10,543 nucleotides of DNA from Pseudomonadota bacterium (GTDB lineage Bacteria; Pseudomonadota; Alphaproteobacteria; Reyranellales; Reyranellaceae), in contig JAEZHS010000012.1 of NCBI GenBank assembly GCA_023436825.1, forward strand, positions 1 through 10,543, written 5' to 3'. The notes under the pieces are model-generated. The model was given only the letters and a program-made list of their open reading frames with translations. It was not told where the DNA came from and made no database searches. Position 1 is the first letter of the stretch; the number at the start of each line of letters is the position of its first letter. Both the position numbers and the translations under genes were made by a program. Below, in pieces: positions 7,222-10,543 of this stretch.

Positions 7222-7240
7222 TCGGTGCTTCAGGCACCGA
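7222..7240. other. 7-bp hairpin in the leader between tRNA-Thr and the treT-like gene
   Basis: TCGGTGC (7222-7228) and GCACCGA (7234-7240) pair around the loop TTCAG, directly beside the palindrome TTGGCCAA (7213-7220). It lies upstream of the tRNA promoter on one strand and about 66 nt before the treT-like start on the other. It could be an operator or a leader hairpin. A TTTAAT (7263-7268) downstream on the plus strand is a possible -10 for the treT operon, without a clear -35. Confidence 0.35.
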
Positions 7241-7306
7241 GGAACCTCTGACGGTCCACTCGTTTAATCACGTCATCGTTCCAACAGGATCAAAGGTAGA
7301 CAGCCG

Positions 7307-8542
7307 ATGTCCGTAGCACCTGCGGCTCTCGACAAAGCCACCCTCGGCCTGCATCCGCTCGAGCAGTATCAGCCGCTGATCGGAGCGGCGGCCGCGGACC
7401 GGATATTCAGGAAGGCCGAGGGCGTGCGCGACGCCCATGTCATCCACGTCAATTCGACGTTCTATGGCGGCGGCGTCACGGAAATCCTGACCCCGCTCAC
7501 CCTGATGATGAATGCGCTGGGTATCGAAGCCGGATGGCGGCAAATCCAGGGCACGCCGGCCTTCTTCAACAGCACGAAGAAGCTCCACAATGCGCTGCAG
7601 GGCGAAAGGGTGGAGCTCTCCGACGCCGAGAAGGCGGTCTACGAGCAGGTCGTGTTCGAGAATGCCACCAGGCTTCACCTGTCGGGCTGCGATGCCGTGG
7701 TGGTGCACGATCCGCAACCCTTGCCGCTGGTCGGCCACTTCGCCGAGCGCAAGATGCCGTGGCTGTGGCAATGCCACATCGATCTCTCGACTCCCAGCCC
7801 GGGTGCCTGGGCCTACCTGCGCGGTTTCGTCGACAGTTATGATGCCGCGATTTTCTCACTGCCGGAGTACGCCCGGGACCTCGACATCGTTCAGCTCTTC
7901 TTCACGCCGGCGATCAACCCGTTTTCGGCCAAGAACGCGGAACTCTCCGATGCCGAAATCGACGAGTGCCTGATGCGCTACAGGATCCCCACAAACCGCC
8001 CGCTGGTGACGCAAATCTCCCGGTTCGATCGTTGGAAGGATCCGATGGGCGTGATCGAGGCGTTCCGCAAGGCACGCCGCAACGTCGACTGCACGCTGGT
8101 CCTGGTGGGCAACACCGCGACCGACGACCCCGAAGGCGACGTCATCCTCGAGACCATCAAGGCGTCGGTCGACGAGCGCATCATTGTGCTCACGGTCGAC
8201 GATCCGGTTCTGGTGAACGCCCTGCAGCGCCGCGCCGCGGTCGTGCTGCAGAAGTCCACGCGCGAAGGTTTCGGGCTTACCGTCACCGAGGCGATGTGGA
8301 AGGGGGCCGCGGTGATCGGCGGCGATGTCGGCGGCATTCGCCGCCAGATACGCGACGGCGAGAATGGCTTCCTCGTCGACAGCGTCGACAAGGCCGCCGA
8401 GCGGATCGTGCAGCTGTTGCAGGATCCCGACCTGCGCCTGCGAGTCGGCGAGCGGGCGAGAGAGACGGTCCGCGAGAACTTCCTCATGAGCCGCCTGCTC
8501 GAGGACTGGCTCGACCTGCTCGCCGGCTACCGGCGGCCGTGA
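7307..8542 (+). CDS. treT: TreT-like trehalose synthase (GT4, trehalose glycosyltransferring synthase)
   Basis: A 411-residue retaining GT-B glycosyltransferase. Characterised TreT enzymes join the glucose of ADP- or UDP-glucose to free glucose to make trehalose in one reversible step, in the cytoplasm. Visible are the N-domain HVNSTFYGGGVTEIL (47-61), FFNSTKKLHNALQG, the WQCHIDLSTPSP segment, TPAINPFSAKN at the domain hinge, QISRFDRWKDPMGVIEAF and LVGNTATDDPEGD in the C-domain, and the donor-binding E-x7-E pair Glu320/Glu328 in REGFGLTVTEA. Motif order and length agree with TreT. The ATG at 7307 has AAAGG 10 nt upstream. First of two genes; the second GT4 gene starts 13 nt after its stop. 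TreT is distinct from OtsA or TreS routes, neither of which is seen here. Donor preference is not readable, and a related disaccharide synthase remains possible. Confidence 0.82.
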   Translation: MSVAPAALDKATLGLHPLEQYQPLIGAAAADRIFRKAEGVRDAHVIHVNSTFYGGGVTEILTPLTLMMNALGIEAGWRQIQGTPAFFNSTKKLHNALQGERVELSDAEKAVYEQVVFENATRLHLSGCDAVVVHDPQPLPLVGHFAERKMPWLWQCHIDLSTPSPGAWAYLRGFVDSYDAAIFSLPEYARDLDIVQLFFTPAINPFSAKNAELSDAEIDECLMRYRIPTNRPLVTQISRFDRWKDPMGVIEAFRKARRNVDCTLVLVGNTATDDPEGDVILETIKASVDERIIVLTVDDPVLVNALQRRAAVVLQKSTREGFGLTVTEAMWKGAAVIGGDVGGIRRQIRDGENGFLVDSVDKAAERIVQLLQDPDLRLRVGERARETVRENFLMSRLLEDWLDLLAGYRRP

Positions 8543-8555
8543 CGCGGGGTTCGTC

Positions 8556-9593
8556 ATGCGCATCGCCCAGGTCGCCCCCCTGGCAGAAAGTGTGCCGCCC
8601 AAGCTTTATGGCGGCACCGAACGCGTCGTCGCGTGGTTGATCGACGAGCTGGTCGAGCTCGGCCACGACGTCACGCTGTTCGCCAGCGGCAATTCCCGGA
8701 CGCGCGCCAGGCTCGAACCGGTATGGCCCTACGCTTTCCGCCTCGGTCGGCCGCGCACCGATCCGGTCGCCGTGCAGGCCGTCCTGCTGGAAACGCTGGC
8801 AAAGCGTGCCAAGGACTTCGACGTCGTCCATTGCCATGTCGACTGGCTGCACCTGCCGATCCTCACCCGGACAGGCGTGCCGTTCCTCACCACCTTCCAT
8901 GGGCGCCTGGATATTGCCGGCTTGCCGGACGTGGTACGCCATTTTCCCGACGCACCCTTCGTGTCGATCTCGCATAACCAGAGGGTGCCGCTCGCCGGCG
9001 CCAACTGGCTGGGCACCGTCTATCACGGCCTGCCGGCCGGCTCCCTGCACGCCCGGTTCGAGCGCGGATCCTACCTGGCCTTCCTTGGCCGCCTGACGAA
9101 GGAGAAAGGGCCCGAAGCGGCCATGCGGATCGCGCGGGCGGCCGGCGTGCCGCTGCACATCGCGGCCAAGGTGCCCAAGGGCGATCGCGGCTACTTCAAG
9201 GAGGAGCTCGAGCCCAAGATCGACGGCCGCGACATCCGGCTCACGGGCGAGGTCAACGACAAGACCAAGGAAGCCTTCCTCGGCGAAGCCACGGCGCTCC
9301 TGTTCCCCATCGACTGGCCCGAGCCGTTCGGGCTGGTGATGATCGAGGCCATGGCCTGCGGCACGCCGGTCATTGCCTTCCGCCACGGCTCGGTGCCGGA
9401 AGTGATCGATGAGGGAGTTACGGGCTTCGTTGTCGACGATGAGGAGGGAGCCGTACGCGCCGTCGGCCGCCTGGGCGAGCTCGACCGGCGCCAGGTGCGA
9501 GCCTGCTTCGAGCGCCGCTTCACCGCCGGCCGCATGGCCAGCGAGTATGTCGCTCTCTACGAAGAGTTGGTGCGCCGCCGCGCCCATTCGTAG
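8556..9593 (+). CDS. Family 4 glycosyltransferase of unknown specificity
   Basis: A 345-residue GT-B enzyme. The N-domain begins MRIAQVAPLAESVPPKLYGG with TERVV following, the glycine-rich acceptor-side loop of GT4 proteins, and continues with VVHCHVDWLHLP and TTFHGRLD. The C-domain has LAFLGRLTKEKGPEAAMRIA and the donor-binding E-x7-E pair Glu256/Glu264 in EPFGLVMIEAMACGTPVIAF, then GSVPEVIDEGVTGFVV. No signal peptide or membrane segment is apparent, so it should act in the cytoplasm. The ATG has GGGG 6 nt upstream and lies 13 nt after the treT-like gene, so the pair is probably cotranscribed. Its last 37 bases overlap the convergent rlmB gene. The donor and product are not known to me; proteins with this N-terminus are often annotated only as glycosyltransferases. 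Confidence 0.85.
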   Translation: MRIAQVAPLAESVPPKLYGGTERVVAWLIDELVELGHDVTLFASGNSRTRARLEPVWPYAFRLGRPRTDPVAVQAVLLETLAKRAKDFDVVHCHVDWLHLPILTRTGVPFLTTFHGRLDIAGLPDVVRHFPDAPFVSISHNQRVPLAGANWLGTVYHGLPAGSLHARFERGSYLAFLGRLTKEKGPEAAMRIARAAGVPLHIAAKVPKGDRGYFKEELEPKIDGRDIRLTGEVNDKTKEAFLGEATALLFPIDWPEPFGLVMIEAMACGTPVIAFRHGSVPEVIDEGVTGFVVDDEEGAVRAVGRLGELDRRQVRACFERRFTAGRMASEYVALYEELVRRRAHS

Positions 9594-10336
9594 GCGGCGA
9601 TGGCGGCCGCGTTGGAGACGTTCAAGGCGGCCAGCCTGGAATCGGTCGGAATCGTCACCAGGCGGTCGCATTTCTCGGCGGTCAGTCGGCGCAGGCCCTC
9701 GCCCTCGGCACCCAGCACGATGCCGGCGCGTCCGCCGAGGTCGAGTTCGTTGATGGCGACGTCGCCGCTTTCGTCCAGCCCGTAAAGCCAGAAGCCCGCT
9801 TCCTTCAGCTGCTCCAGCACGCGGGCCAGGTTCACGGCGCGCACCAACGGGACTATTTCAAGTGCCCCCGATGCCGCCTTGGCCAGTACGCCGGTGTCGG
9901 CCGGCGCATGGCGCTCGGTGACGATGAGGCCAGCCACGCCGAACGCGGCGGCGCTGCGCAGGATGGCGCCGACATTGTGCGGGTCGGTCACCTGGTCGAG
10001 GGCCAGGACCAGGGCGTCGTCGCCACAGCGGGCTAAAACATCCTCCACCTGCGGCTCCTCCAGGGGCGCCACCAGGGCAGCGAGGCCCTGGTGCACGGCG
10101 CCGGCGGGCAGGCGGTGGCTGAGATCGTCGCGCGAGAAGAGCTCGACCTTGCTGCCCAATTCGGCGGCGTGGCGCTCAGCCACCTCCCTGGTGGCCAGGA
10201 CGCGCTCGATCCGACGCTCCGGATTGGCCAGGGCGGCCAGCACGGCGTGGCGGCCGAAAAGCCACACCGACTGATGCCCCCCTTTTTGCTGCCGTTCACG
10301 GGTTGGCCGGCTGGGGCGGTGCGGGCGGGAGCGCAT
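9557..10336 (-). CDS. rlmB: 23S rRNA (guanosine-2251-2'-O)-methyltransferase RlmB (TrmH/SpoU family)
   Basis: A 259-residue SPOUT methyltransferase that uses S-adenosylmethionine to 2'-O-methylate G2251 in the peptidyl-transferase P loop of 23S rRNA. The L30e-like substrate-binding domain runs from about 24 to 100 (SVWLFGRHAVLAAL at its start). The SPOUT domain has motif 1 LDQVTDPHNVGAILRSAAAF (113-132, with Arg127), motif 2 GIVLGAEGEGLRRL (205-218) and motif 3 IPTDSRLAALNVSNAAAIAA (229-248). The first 23 residues are basic and disordered-looking, common in alphaproteobacterial members. The ATG at 10336 has no Shine-Dalgarno sequence but sits 7 nt after a TATAGA; an internal GTG at 10267 has a strong AAGGGG-type site about 9 nt upstream and would give a 236-residue protein. 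Other TrmH-family 2'-O-methyltransferases are possible, but length and the N-domain favour RlmB. Confidence 0.9.
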   Translation of the reverse strand: MRSRPHRPSRPTRERQQKGGHQSVWLFGRHAVLAALANPERRIERVLATREVAERHAAELGSKVELFSRDDLSHRLPAGAVHQGLAALVAPLEEPQVEDVLARCGDDALVLALDQVTDPHNVGAILRSAAAFGVAGLIVTERHAPADTGVLAKAASGALEIVPLVRAVNLARVLEQLKEAGFWLYGLDESGDVAINELDLGGRAGIVLGAEGEGLRRLTAEKCDRLVTIPTDSRLAALNVSNAAAIAAYEWARRRTNSS

Positions 10337-10343
10337 AAGAGGT

Positions 10344-10372
10344 TCTATACGGGGATTTGCCCTTGACGTAAC
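10344..10372 (-). promoter_or_regulatory. Possible rlmB promoter placing transcription start at the ATG
   Basis: On the minus strand TATAGA (10344-10349) lies 7 nt before the ATG at 10336. A weak -35-like GTTACG (10367-10372) is 17 bp upstream with three consensus matches. If used, the transcript would begin at or next to the start codon, giving a leaderless mRNA. Confidence 0.25.
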
Positions 10373-10396
10373 CCATTGGATTTGCGAGCAACGCGC

Positions 10397-10411
10397 GCCC
10401 GTTTGACGGGC
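10397..10411. other. 6-bp hairpin between rlmB and tRNA-Tyr
   Basis: GCCCGT (10397-10402) and ACGGGC (10406-10411) pair around TTG, about 40 bp before tRNA-Tyr. The hairpin contains TTGACG (10403-10408), a -35 look-alike, but the nearest -10-like TTATCT (10421-10426) is only 12 bp away, too close for a standard promoter. A second TTGACG (10363-10368) also lacks a partner. The real tRNA-Tyr promoter is therefore unresolved. Confidence 0.3.
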
Positions 10412-10449
10412 TGAACAGGCTTATCTCGCGCCGCGTTTGCCGCAGGTTC

Positions 10450-10536
10450 GGAGGGGTGGCCGAGCGGTCAATGGCAGCAGACTGTAAATCTGCCGACTTC
10501 GCGTCTACGAAGGTTCGAATCCTTCCCCCTCCACCA
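10450..10536 (+). tRNA. tRNA-Tyr (anticodon GUA)
   Basis: An 87-nt class II tRNA with an encoded CCA (10534-10536). The acceptor stem GGAGGGG/CCCCTCC is fully paired, with discriminator A. The anticodon stem GCAGA/TCTGC encloses CTGTAAA with GTA at 10484-10486. The long variable arm (about CGACTTCGCGTCTACG) is typical of bacterial tRNA-Tyr, and the T arm GAAGG-TTCGAAT-CCTTC is perfect. The window ends 7 bp after it. Confidence 0.96.
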
Positions 10537-10543
10537 ACGGCCC

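Noticed and set aside
8484..9671. 395-codon minus-strand open frame spanning the GT4 gene and the rlmB end
   Set aside because: It overlaps two well-supported genes and shows no domain; an antisense shadow.
10397..10426. tRNA-Tyr promoter made of TTGACG and TTATCT
   Set aside because: The spacer is only 12 bp, outside the range for a sigma70 promoter.
1..10543. CRISPR array or insertion sequence
   Set aside because: No regularly spaced direct repeats, transposase motifs or terminal inverted repeats around a gene were seen.

Overview
The window is high-GC DNA with tightly packed genes, two tRNAs with genomically encoded CCA ends, and alphaproteobacterial-looking proteins (RlmB, a NodU-type carbamoyltransferase, an IorAB-type molybdenum hydroxylase). 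I infer an alphaproteobacterium, perhaps from the Rhodospirillales or Hyphomicrobiales. Genus and species cannot be read from the sequence.

Left part (1-6725) is a sugar-nucleotide and glycan-tailoring locus. It opens with the last 23 codons of a probable sugar-nucleotide epimerase or decarboxylase (+). A strongly structured convergent spacer follows, then a GDP-mannose 3,5-epimerase homologue on the minus strand. A 265-bp divergent spacer leads to a four-gene plus-strand operon: a GT2 glycosyltransferase, a NodU/CmcH-type O-carbamoyltransferase, and the small [2Fe-2S] and large molybdopterin subunits of an isoquinoline 1-oxidoreductase-like molybdenum hydroxylase. All three junctions in this operon are 4-bp stop/start overlaps (ATGA, ATGA, GTGA), so the four proteins are probably translated together. 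GDP-mannose epimerisation, glycosyl transfer and carbamoylation make a coherent set of steps resembling the sugar module of bleomycin-type pathways. The coupled molybdenum hydroxylase is the unexpected member.

Middle part (6726-7306) has no intact protein gene. It holds two diverged inverted copies of a short intergenic repeat, a wrecked minus-strand epimerase pseudogene (Rossmann start and C-terminal end kept, middle deleted, one frameshift and one stop), a cluster of competing hairpins, a tRNA-Thr(UGU) gene on the minus strand with a plausible sigma70-type promoter, and the leader of the next operon.

Right part (7307-10543) has a two-gene plus-strand operon encoding a TreT-like trehalose synthase (GT4) and a second GT4 glycosyltransferase. 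Its 3' end overlaps by 37 bp the convergent rlmB gene (23S rRNA Gm2251 methyltransferase). The window ends with a plus-strand tRNA-Tyr(GUA) gene. RlmB and the two tRNAs look like core-genome anchors; the polysaccharide and trehalose genes look accessory.
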